This document shows, piece by piece, positions 50,210 to 60,403 of a stretch of DNA of 64,000 nt (positions within the stretch are counted from its first letter, which is position 1; every line of letters begins with the position of its first letter). Location of the stretch: the NCBI RefSeq assembly GCF_040939455.1, contig NC_134112.1:23214501-23278500 (forward strand). Reading direction: 5' to 3'. Origin of the DNA: Microcebus murinus (taxonomy: Eukaryota > Chordata > Mammalia > Primates > Cheirogaleidae). Under the pieces are notes generated by a model. The model saw only the letters and a list, made by a program, of their open reading frames with translations. It was not told where the DNA came from and did not search any database. Both the position numbers and the translations under genes were made by a program.

Positions 50210-50800
50210 GTAGCAATCCCTTCCATTTTTGTCTGTAAATGTCTTTATTTTGTCTCTCCTTTGGAACAAAAATTAGATTTGCATAGAATTAAAGTTGACA
50301 GTTAATTTCCTACAATGCTTCGAAGATATTATTTCATAGTGTTCTGACATGTTTTCTTGCCAATAAGAAGCCCATTATTAATCTGCTTATCGTGACTTTT
50401 TGGCAATCTTTTCTTTTTTATTGCTTTTAAGATTTTTCCCTCCCCACCCCCGTTTGGGGGAATTTGAAGATTTCCTACAGTGTGTCTAGGTGTGACTTTA
50501 TTTTTATTTATCCTGCTCAGGATGCAGTGCTCTTTTTGAATCTAAAAAGTCATGTCTTTTACTTCTGGAGAATAGTCATTACTTCTTTGAGTGTTGTCTA
50601 TTCTTTCCTGAAACTTTGGTGAATGAGACACATGTTAGATCTTTCACTCGATACTTCCTGACCTTTCTTGCATATTTTTCATTTACTTATTTCTCTGTGT
50701 TCTACTGTGAGTCAATTATCTTTCACTTCTTTCACTTTTTTCTCTTCAATCTATTTGTCAATTTATCTAATCTGGTGAATATAATTTAAAAATTTTTCAG
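50210..50800 (-). mobile_element. Old L1 fragment, antisense
   Basis: 'GTCTTTATTTTGTCTCTCC', 'AGAATTAAAGTTGACAGTTAATTTCC', 'GATATTATTTCATAGTGTTCTG', 'GTGTGTCTAGGTGTGACTTTATTTTTATTTATCCTGCTCAGGATGCAG' are antisense L1M landmarks. It is split by the following Alu. Confidence 0.7.
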
Positions 50801-51140
50801 CCGGGCACAATGGCTCACGCCTATAATCCTAGCACTCCGGGAGGCCGAGGCGGGTGGATCGCTCAAGGTCAGGAGTTCGAAACCAGCCTGAGTGAGATGC
50901 CGTCTCTACTAAAAATAGAAAGAAACTAATTGACCAACTAAAAATATATATACAAAAAGTTATCCGGGCATGGTGGCGCATGCCTGTAGTCCCAGCTACT
51001 CCAGAGGCTGAGGCAGGAGGATTGCTTGAGCCCAGGAGTTTGAGGTTGCTGTGAGCTAGGCTGACCCCATGGCACTCACTCTAGCCTGGGCAACAAAGCG
51101 AGACTTTGTCTCAAAAAAAAAAACAAAACATAAAATAAAT
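50801..51140 (+). mobile_element. Lemur Alu, full length
   Basis: GCCGGGCACAATGGCTCACGCC... with lemur linker and right arm and an (AAAT)n tail. Imperfect target duplication AAATTTTTCA / AAAATTTTCA. Confidence 0.94.
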
Positions 51141-51685
51141 AAATAAATAAAATTTTCATCTATAAAATTGTGATTTTGTTGTTGTTATTGTTTTTTGTTT
51201 TTTTGCTCTACTGGGTCATTGTTCATGCTGGGTGTTTTCTTTCTGCCCCTTCCAAATCCACTCCCCACCCTGCCCTGTGCCCAGAGGCGGTTCAGGGGGA
51301 CAAGCAGCAGGTTCCCTTGTCTGTCTATGGCCCCCTCCCGCCCCTGCAGATCTTGGCTTCCCACTGGTGTAGCATCAAGGCCCAAAAGAGCGTACTGTCT
51401 GCCCCAAGGCAGATGGCTTTTGCTCCTGTCCTTTCCAGACTCAGTAGAGCTCTGCCTGAATTCCAAAATACGGGAAGAAGGGGTTTGCTGTCCCTCGTCC
51501 AGAGGCGGATGGTTTTGCTTCCTCCTGGTAACTGAAGAAGTAGTGAGGTTCATAATTTGTAAAGGAGAGCTTTGTTTCTCATAGAGGTGCCATTCCAGCA
51601 GGACCCTCCCAAGCCAGGAACTTGTGCTTCGAGGCAGGGACGATATAAACAGGAATGTATACTCAGCAGAATGGCCAGATACACA
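51141..51685. other. Unassigned, moderately GC-rich flank
   Basis: A 183-codon minus-strand open frame (51185-51736) runs through it and into the mariner-like element, which argues that it is not a real gene. Nothing recognised. Confidence 0.45.
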
Positions 51686-51687
51686 TA

Positions 51688-52076
51688 CCGTGTTTCCCTG
51701 AAAATAAGACAGGGTCTTATATTTATTTTTCCTCAAGAAAACACCCTAGGGCTTACTGTCAGGGGATGTGTTATTTTCCCCGCAAAGCCTCAGCTTGCAG
51801 CACGCACAAGATGGCCGGGACCTGACAGGGAGAGCCAACCTTGCTGGTGGGGCTGCCCGCGCCTTTCCGGTCACCTCTGGGATAGTAGCTGTCACAATGG
51901 GGCAGATGAGAAGGGCTGCTCCTCTTCTTTACCACTCGGTGATGAAATGCATGGGTTGTGCTTAGCTACACTCATAACTAGGATTCATTTTCGGGGTAGG
52001 GCTTCTATTGCGCAAATGCTTAGAAATCCTGCTAGGGCTTATTTTATGGGTAGGTCTTATTTTCGGGGAAACAGGG
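51688..52076. mobile_element. TA-flanked mariner-like DNA transposon, complete, nonautonomous
   Basis: A 389-bp element bounded by inverted repeats of 24 bp: left CCGTGTTTCCCTGAAAATAA..., right (complement) CCCTGTTTCCCCGAAAATAA..., both continuing GAC. TA dinucleotides flank it at 51686-51687 and 52077-52078, as expected for Tc1/mariner. Sub-terminal GGGCTTATTTT motifs recur inside both ends. No transposase is encoded; the middle is GC-richer and unlike anything I recognise. The well-kept ends suggest an insertion later than most DNA transposons in anthropoids. Confidence 0.8.
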
Positions 52077-52078
52077 TA

Positions 52079-52796
52079 GTTAACAAGTTATAGGAGGAGT
52101 CATGAAAGGAGAAACACGATACTGCTTAATCAAGCTTCTTGCCCCTCTATGGGTGGGGTCCGTGTTTAGAAGTGTCCGCCCTCTTATGTCAAAAAGGTGT
52201 TGCAAGAACACAAAAACCCTCTCTGCGCATGCTCTGTAGGCTGGTTAAATACCACCTTATGGGAAAGAATGCTGGTCTGGATCATGAAATTGGTTTCTGT
52301 TTAGCCCTTACGAAAAAGAAGCTGTAGGGCCCTTAGCAAGGGAGAAGGTATAATGAAGCCTGTCTGACCTGCCATCCTGGCATGGCTGGGAACTCACTTG
52401 TAAGGTTTCTCCGGGGTCCCTTGGCTGAGAGGGGGACCATTCTGTGGGGGTGGGGGGGAGTCAGGATTTTATTTTAGTTCATATACCCTTCCTCAGCAGC
52501 CCTGGGCTCCAGGGGTTTGCTGCTTATTACTCAACCGCTTAAGGCCTTTGCATCTCATGAGAGGAGCGTCAGGGGGTGGTGGCAGCCACCTCATCCTGCA
52601 ACCCCTGCCACCAAAGGGAGCTCCATCTAGCCTTTTCACCTGCCCCAGTCTTTCTCAACAGCACCCATGGAGGCCATGGAGAGAGGCTTGAGTGTGTGAA
52701 CTCCGCTGTGTGGTGTCTAGGGCTCCCGGTTATAATAAAGTGATGTGAGATATGAGTGCATACTCAGCCTTTGAGAATTCGGTATCTTAAGAAAAT
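52079..52796. other. Unassigned flank with LTR-like texture
   Basis: 'CTCACTTGTAAGGTTTCTCCGGGGTCCCTTGGCTGAGAGGGGGACC' is reminiscent of ERV1-type LTR or leader sequence, but no boundaries can be set. Confidence 0.3.
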
Positions 52797-52945
52797 TAGC
52801 CCGGTGTGGTGGTTAGCTTCTGCAGTCCCAGCTACTCAGGAAACTGAGATGGGGGAATCGCTTGAGCCCAGGGGTTAGAGGCTGCAGTGAGCTATGATTG
52901 CATCACTGCATTCCAGCCTAGACAACAGATCAAGACCCTTCTCTA
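52797..52945 (+). mobile_element. Alu right-arm fragment
   Basis: TTAGCCCGGTGTGGTGGTTAGC... to CATTCCAGCCTAGACAACAG; a single old arm. Confidence 0.85.
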
Positions 52946-52949
52946 AAAA

Positions 52950-53020
52950 AAAAATAAATATATATATATATAATGTATACATACATACATATATGCATAC
53001 ATACATATATTATATATATT
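52950..53020. repeat. (TA)n/(CATA)n microsatellite
   Basis: AAATAAATATATATATATATAA then three groups of ATACATACATA, then TATATTATATATATT. Confidence 0.95.
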
Positions 53021-54812
53021 CCTCCTTACCCACTCCATGGCAGCCCCCTCTTCCTCCCATACTCTTCCAAAGGTGAAACAATTCAGTATCCTGACTCCAA
53101 TTGCAGATGCTTTTTACCCTTTGAAATTCAGTTTCTTGGGTGCATTGTGACCTCAGCTCTCTGAAGAAAGCAAGGAAAGTTAGGATATTGTACCCTGTTG
53201 ATCATTGTTAGGATGAGAGTGACATTCTCTTGTGGTTTTCTACATCCCAAGCAGGAATGGAATTTGCAGTGCATTGTTAACACCTTTCATTTCACAAGCA
53301 CTCTGGTTTGGAGGACACATTACACGCCGTGGAAGGTAAGGCCTACGCTCAGGGACATTGCATCACCAGCTATAAGGCTCACGGTTTCTCTGGGTTCTTG
53401 CTAGCTTAGTTTTCTGGCCTTGGAAAATTTCCCTTATTTTTGTAAGCTCAGGCATGCATTTATAATTTTTAAAAAACTATCTTATCCAGCATTTCTTGGT
53501 GATATGTGGCAGAAAGGCTCCTCCAGATATCTAGTGAGTCATACAGTCAGAAACAAAAGTTAAAATGCTTTATAATGTTAATGGTTTACTTCTTTCCTTA
53601 TTAACATTAATGATTCTTGGCACTGTTGATCAGATGGCTGTATAAGTCAAAAAGCAATGGTAAATGTGAAATTAATATTTTAAAAATGGAATCCGTTAAT
53701 GTAGAAGATCGACTTTACTAAGCTTTCTTAAATACTCTTAAATACTCTACAATTTCAGTTTATCTGGAGGGTGTTAACATGAATAATTTAGAATTCATTT
53801 CCCAACTGTGAGGGAGATCGAATTGATTCTGATGGCTTTCCTGAATCCAAAAGCTTATTTATTTTTAACAACAAAACCAAAAAATTTTTTTGACAAATAA
53901 TATATGGATAGTTACATGATGATAGAGCATTGTTATAGCATACCAAAGTAAATTTAGACACTGATGCTATCATAACCAAAGGTGAGCCTACGTTTAGAAG
54001 TTGGAGGATTCCTGGACCAGAAAGTTGATCAACTGGATGCAACCAATCAACTAACAAGAATCAGCTATGATGCTTACAGCAGCCATGCTGCCAAGACCTC
54101 AGTCATCTGGATGCTCATGAGGAGGTGATGCTGAGTGTTAATGATCTGCAGTAAGATGCCCCATTAAAGGACAGGATCATTGCAGGAATCCCCCTAAATA
54201 TGGAAACCTGGGTACTTCTTGGGTTCCATTTCAGTGCAGTGTAATCCAAGCGTCCAAACACGCCCCAGCTGCCCTACCTCTAGTTTGGCCCACCTGGCTG
54301 GCTAGATGGTTGCCCTTTTCACCATTCCATGAGTTTTTCCACTGTGCACCACCCACTGCATCCCACATTGGGCACTCCACTGAGGAAGACAATCTTTCCA
54401 GATGGAGCTGGGCTGTTCTTTAATGTCAAGGATACAGGAATTGGATGCTTCCCTGCAGACCAGTCCTTAGGTTCCATTTGTGGGAAGTATACATTAGGAC
54501 ATGCTCAAAAGCTTCAGTCACAATTTCATTTCTCAAAAAGTGATGAATTAAAAAAAATAGTATGGATTAGGTAATGTTAGATGGAGTAGGTAGGCATATA
54601 TTTATTACAGAAAAATGAAAATGCATTCTTTGGAGACACATTGATAATTTCTTTAATTATACCATGTGCTTGGATTCAGCCCACAAGTGCTATGCTCTGA
54701 ATTGTTTGCCTCCTTACAGGTATTTCATTTGTGGAATTTGCTTTAATAGTGCCCCTTATGGTTTTAGAGTTTGTCTTTCCTCTACACATGTGAAAGAAAG
54801 TCTCTGACCTTA
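53021..54812. other. Unassigned flank
   Basis: Repeat-poor 1.8 kb. Open frames at 53788-54057 (minus) and 54329-54574 (plus) show no similarity I can name. Confidence 0.45.
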
Positions 54813-55111
<299 letters not shown>

Positions 55112-55566
55112 AAAGTCTCGGACCTTAAACTCTGTACACAGAAGGTCCTTGATAAAAAGCCTGGGGCAGAATGGAGGAAGATTCTGGGTAGATTCATCTC
55201 CCTCTGGGATCCTCACGCAATTATTAATAGTTTATTCAAGGTGTGGTGCTCTTCGTTCTGACAAGCTCAGGCTGAGGTTTCTGAACGGGCTGATGATGTA
55301 TGATGTCCCATTATGTACATATGATGTTGGTTTATATCCCACAGAACAGCCAAGCGCAATGAACAGATTGTTCTTTACGGACCTATGAAATCCCCAGGGT
55401 GCTCCGAGCTTTTGGGCTTTGGGAAGTGTGGCAGAAAGAATGCAGGAAGAGCTTACAGTGTGGTGCCAGAGCCGTTATTTCACATGAAACAGCAGTGCGC
55501 GTGTGAGCAGTAACAGAGCTGTGCAGCCAAGAGTCAGAACTGGGAGCAAACCGGCCCTTCCTCATG

Positions 55567-55599
55567 TTCAGCACCTTCAGTCTCGATGGACAGCTCTCC
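55567..55599 (+). promoter_or_regulatory. Expanded REST/RE1-like half-site pair
   Basis: TTCAGCACC (55567-55575) is a perfect left RE1 half. GGACAGCTCTCC (55588-55599) matches the right half GGACAGCGCC at its first seven positions. The gap is 12 nt instead of the canonical 2. Binding is inferred only. Confidence 0.3.
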
Positions 55600-55883
55600 T
55601 ACACAGTCACTTGAAATGGAGCAGCTGAGTCATGGAGCAGTGGAAGTCATGTTTGCCTGAGGTTAGATATTAGAGTCACTCAGAAGTGTTCCATGGAGTT
55701 CAGGAGTAAAAACACTAGAAGACAAAACATACATTTGTCATGTAATGCTTGAATGTTCTTCAAAATATTCACTGAATGTACAAAACCCATTTTAAAGTGA
55801 GGATAGGTACAAATTACCTAAATGAGCCCCCAGATAAACAATTAGAGAAAATGCGAATGATGGGAGAAAACTAACATGTAAAG

Positions 55884-56164
55884 CAGTGGTCCCCAACCTT
55901 TTTGGTACCAGGGACTCGTTTCATGGAAGATAATTTTTCCATGGATCGGAGGGTGACACAGCTCAGGCAGTGATTCCAGTAAATACAGATGAAGCTTCGC
56001 TGGTTCTCCCATCCCTCACCTCCTGCTGCGTGGCCCACCTGTTCCTAAGCTTCACGGAAGACAATTTTTCCAGGGAGGCAGGTGGGGTGGTGGAGCTCTG
56101 TGGCCCAGTCCCTAACAGGCCATGGACCAGTACTGGTCCGTGGCCTGGGGGTCGGGTACTACAG
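55884..56164 (+). mobile_element. MER1-type hAT element, complete
   Basis: CAGTGGTCCCCAACCTTTTTGG... to GGTCGGGTACTACAG, flanked by 8-bp duplications ATGTAAAG (55876-55883) and CTGTAAAG (56165-56172), one mismatch. Nonautonomous, 281 bp. An open frame across it is fortuitous. Confidence 0.8.
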
Positions 56165-56579
56165 CTGTAAAGAATCCAAAACTAATTAAAGGAGGGGCAA
56201 ATCTTTGGCATCAAATGAAACAAATGTTTTACTAGAGGTACAGATAAAAGGAACATTGGTGTGAAGAAAGGCACATTAAAATCTTGTGTTTAAGAGTCAC
56301 TGTTCCCTAGAGTTGCTATGGTAATGAAGATTAGAAAGAAATTGGTCAGGTATTAAAACAAAGGAAGAGTTTCATTAGTATCACCAGCAATCTACTGTTG
56401 CACATAAAGTGGCCAAACAAGTGTACTAGAACCAGGTCGAAGAGCTCGGAGATGCACCTTCCACACTGTAAAATTCCTGGCAGTACAACTCCATAGAATG
56501 GGCTCCTGCTGGGAGTCTAGCAGCACAGCATTAGGCAAGAAGGTCAAACATAGTGATCAAAAGGACCCACAACTCTTAC

Positions 56580-56692
56580 CCCCGCCAGACAGCCAAGAAT
56601 AAGGGTGAGAAGAGCTCCAGGTACACCAACTGGGCAGGCAGCGGGCAGAAGGGAGGGAAGAGCTTTTCTGGATCTAACGTGTCCAGCAGGCC
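56580..56692 (-). other. Exon-like open segment, unrecognised
   Basis: On the minus strand a pyrimidine-rich stretch and CAG (acceptor AG at 56694-56693) precede 113 nt open in one frame, then a GGGG|GTAAGAG donor-like site (GT at 56579-56578). The open frame actually extends upstream to about 56815 and includes IMCSSIFFAQGLLDTL and LVYLELFSPLFLAVW. I recognise no protein. It may be a chance frame or part of an unknown repeat. Confidence 0.2.
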
Positions 56693-57829
56693 CTGAGCGA
56701 AAAAGATAGAGCTGCACATGATGACAACCATACGAACATGAAAAGCAGAAAGCAGAGGACAATAGGCAGAAAAAGCCAGTGGTTGTGTTTCGGTCTTTTC
56801 AGTTATTTTTTAATACACTATCAGCCTCTTAACTTCCCCTTCCCCTTTTTTAAGTGAAAGGTAATATAAAACAATAAAATGATTGTATTTATTTTTTAAT
56901 TAACAGAACATTACTATATATAGATGCAAATAAAAACAATATAGGATGGCAATCTCTAATGGTGTGTCATTAAAAATAACAATTAAAACACTATTTTAGA
57001 GAGGTATGAAAATGGAATTGTTAAATTTTGAAAGACAGAGTACGCTATGCATGAATTCTTTAGAACAAGCAACTCAGTAAGCTGATACATTTAAGGGATT
57101 GGATGATAGAATGCTCTTTCCAGGTTCTTCTACAATGCTAATATCAGTGCAGTGCATTTATCCATAGTACACCCATCTATTTCGAGTTATGTGCCTTTCA
57201 AAACACAGGTCTGAATATACAATGCATAAACTATCTAGAGTGAGTATGACAGAATGGCAACTGAAATGAGTAAAACAAGAAAAATCTCACGTTTTATTCC
57301 ATAGGAGATAAATCTTCTTGTAGTCATTAGAATTACTTATAAAAATCAAGCCATCCTTTGAGTTCATTTTCCTTATGATGTCCTAACAATCACCATATAT
57401 ACATATATACATTCTGTCAAATAGAATTTATTATACATTTACTTCTGAGCTACATTGGGCTGGGCATTATTTCAAACAAGCAAAATGAGATAGTCCATAC
57501 CTTTTAGAAGTTTATAGATTAAATAGATAGTGGTAAATATACACACACATGTAAAAATCATGAGAGTTAAAAATATACTTAGAAATGTCTAAACAACATG
57601 AGTATGTGCTAGATGAAATTATTTCTAGGGCTTTTAACATAATATAATGAAAAAGATTTTTTTTAAAAAATGTTGTTAACTATCTAATTAGCTGAGACAC
57701 AAACTCTCCCAGGAAGCCTGCAGCTTAGGTTTAAAGGGGAAGAGGAAAAACCTTTGGCTTGCAGAGGTTGAGAGATTGGAACAGACCCTAACATAAAGTG
57801 GATCTCCAAACAGCAGAGCTCTTATCTTG

Positions 57830-58031
57830 AGTGAAACAGATGAAATTATATGGCATCTGGCATTTTCTTCAAAATAATCCAGGGGAGGAATTGGGTAGGG
57901 ATTATAGATGAAACAAGATTCACCATGAGTCAATAATTATTGAAGCTGGGTATAGCTATATGGAGGTTTATTATACCATTCTCTCTACTTTTGTATGTTT
58001 GAAATTTTCTAAGATAAAAAGTTATGTTTAA
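57830..58031 (+). mobile_element. L1M 3'-UTR-like fragment
   Basis: 'CAAAATAATCCAGGGGAGGAATTGGG...GATGAAACAAGATTCACCATGAGTCAATAATTATTGAAGCTGGG...CTCTCTACTTTTGTATGTTTGAAATTTTC'. It is followed by an Alu inserted into the tail. Confidence 0.7.
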
Positions 58032-58343
58032 GGCCAGGCGCAGTGGCTCATGCCTGTAATCCTAGCACTCTGGGAGGCCGAGGCAGGAGGATTGCTTGAG
58101 CTCAGGGGCTTGAAATCAGCCTGAGCAAGAGTGAGACCCTGTCTCTACTATAAATAGAAAGAAATTAGCCAAACAACTAAAAATAGAAAAAAATTAGCCT
58201 GGCATGATGGCATGTGCCTGTAGTCCCAGCTACCCAAGAGGCTGAGGCAGGAGGATCACTTGAGCCCAGGAGTTGTGAGCTAGGCTGATGCCACAGCACT
58301 TTCTAGCCTGGGCAACAGAGTGAGACTCTGTCTCAAAAAAAAA
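58032..58343 (+). mobile_element. Lemur Alu, full length
   Basis: Perfect 16-bp target-site duplication AAAAAGTTATGTTTAA (58016-58031 and 58344-58359). The linker contains a duplicated AAATAGAAA unit. Confidence 0.95.
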
Positions 58344-58359
58344 AAAAAGTTATGTTTAA

Positions 58360-59110
58360 AAACCATCAATTGTGTAAAGATATTTGAAACAAAACTGACA
58401 AAAGATGAGAATCCAAAATGTCTAATGAACAATAAATCAATAAGAGCAGGACAAAAAAAAATTGAAAAATGGATAAAAGCCATAAATAGACACTTTATGA
58501 AAGAACAAGAAAAAGGCCAAGAAAACATCAAAAGCTGTTAAGTCTCATTAGTAAGCAGGAAAATGCAAATTAAAGCCACAATGAGATATTCTGCATATCA
58601 TGATATGATAGGCACTATTGTTGCTGCCAACACTCAAGAATCATACCAACAAAATTTTACTTCTCAGAAAATACCATTTAGCCTAGGAAATGAATGAATA
58701 GGTGATACACATGTTTATTTGGTTGAATTTCAAACACATCATACTGAGTGAAAAAAGTAAGTCAATAATTATTGTGTTTTGAACAGGTCAAAAAGAGTTA
58801 AAAATTAATATATTGCTTTAGGATTACAGACCTAAGCAACAATAAATTTGAAAAAGTTAGTGTAACACAAAATTCAAGGTAACGGTTACTTTGAGTGGAT
58901 TAAGGGAGGGGTGTGATCAGAGACAGATTTAAGGTGTTGATAGTATTCTTTTTGTTAAGCTGTTTGGAGTTTTAAACATGTGTTAATTTTATTACTCTTT
59001 AACTTGAACATATAAAAGGTCTATACTCTTTTCTATTTATGCATACAAAAAAATAGGAAAATACTTCTCATATTGTGGGGAAAAAAACAACCAGTAGAAA
59101 CAGAACAAAA
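58360..59110 (+). mobile_element. Old L1 fragments, sense
   Basis: 'GAAAAATGGATAAAAGCCATAAATAGACACTTTATG', 'AAGTCTCATTAGTAAGCAGGAAAATGCAAATTAAAGCCACAATGAGATA' (ORF2 3' region) and L1 3'-UTR-like sequence further on. Confidence 0.75.
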
Positions 59111-59117
59111 AATGACA

Positions 59118-59415
59118 CAGGCTGAGTACAGTGGCTCACACCTGTAATCCTAGCACTTTGGGAAGCTAAGACAGGAGGATTGCTTGAGGTCAGGAGTTCA
59201 AGACCAGCCTAAGCAAGAGGAGACTTCATCTCTACAAAAAATACAAAAATTACCCAAGTGTGGTGGCATGTGCCTATAATCTCAGCTACTCAGTAGGCTG
59301 AGACAGGAGGATCACCTGAGCCCAGGGGTTTGAGGTTGTAGTGAGCTATGATGACTCCATTGCACTCTATCCTGGGAGACAGAGCAAGATCCTGTCTCAA
59401 AAAAAAAAAAAAAAA
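59118..59415 (+). mobile_element. Alu, full length
   Basis: GGCTGAGTACAGTGGCTCACACC... with A-tail. Flanked by AAAATGACACAG / AAAAAGACACAG. Confidence 0.93.
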
Positions 59416-60104
59416 GACACAGATGGTAGAATTAGTGATCAAAGACATTAAAAGAGCTATTATAAGTATATTTCAAATGTCCAAAAAGCTATAGGAAATA
59501 GAAAACAAAAATTAGAGAATGTCATTGGAATCAAAACCTGGTTATTTGAGATCAATAGGAGTGATCAACCTTTAGCTGGACTGATCAAGAAAAAAAGAAA
59601 GAAGAAAAATTACCAACACTAATTATAGGGGTGGGAGGCCACCAACACAGAAGTTGTAGACATTAAAAAATAAGAAGATATTGCAAACGACTTTTTGCCA
59701 ATATATTTGACAACTGAGATGAAATGGACAAATTCTTTGAAAGAAACCATGCTCCATAGATCACTCAAGAAGACACAGATAATCTGAGTAGCTCAATGGC
59801 TATTAAATAAATGTAATTTGCAGTTAGACACTTCCCACTGAAAATACCAAACACTGAAAGCACTCCAAGAAAAGATGCTTTTTACCTAAGAGGCTTTTCA
59901 TCTAAGGCTGAGGACAATGCAAGTATATCTGCTCTCACCACTGCATCATTGTGAGGAAGGTTCGGGCAAATGTAGTAGTAAAAGAAAAATAAATAACAAA
60001 GGCATCTGCATTGGAAAGAAAGGCATAAAATAGTCTCTAGTCACAGATAACATGACTATTTATGTAGAAAATTCTAAGAAATCTACCTAGAAAAAAAAAA
60101 AAAA
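59416..60104 (+). mobile_element. L1 ORF2 region fragment, sense
   Basis: 'ATTAAAAGAGCTATTATAAGTATATTTC', 'GATCAACCTTTAGCTGGACTGATCAAGAAAAAAAG', 'GAAATGGACAAATTCTTTGAAAGAAACC' correspond to the start of the reverse-transcriptase region. Many stops; inactive. Confidence 0.8.
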
Positions 60105-60403
60105 GCTGGGCTGGGTGTGGTGGCTCACACCTGTCATCCTTTCACTCTGGGAAGCCGGGGCAGGAGTATTACTTGAACTCAGGAGTTTGACAACAACATG
60201 AGCAAGGGTGAGACCCCATGTCTATTAAAAATAGAAAAATTAGCTAGGCATGGTGGCACAGTCCTGTAGTCCCAGCTACTCAGGAGGCGGAGGCAGGAGG
60301 ATCACTTGCGCTCAGGAGTTTGAGGTTGCAGTGAGCTATGATGACGCCATTGCACTCTAGTTAAGATGACAAAGTGAGACTCTGTCTCAAAAAAAAAAAA
60401 AAG
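60105..60403 (+). mobile_element. Alu, full length, inside L1
   Basis: GGGCTGGGTGTGGTGGCTCACACC... with short linker and A-tail; the L1 continues on its right. Confidence 0.93.

Noticed and set aside
51185..51736. 183-codon minus-strand open frame.
   Set aside because: It begins inside the mariner-like element and crosses its left boundary into unrelated sequence, overlaps open frames on the other strand, and resembles no protein.
55970..56170. 66-codon plus-strand frame that reads like a normal protein.
   Set aside because: It lies within the MER1-type hAT element (55884-56164), a common interspersed repeat.
58280..58541. Open frames on both strands across the Alu/L1 border.
   Set aside because: Composed of the Alu A-tail and L1 ORF2 debris.
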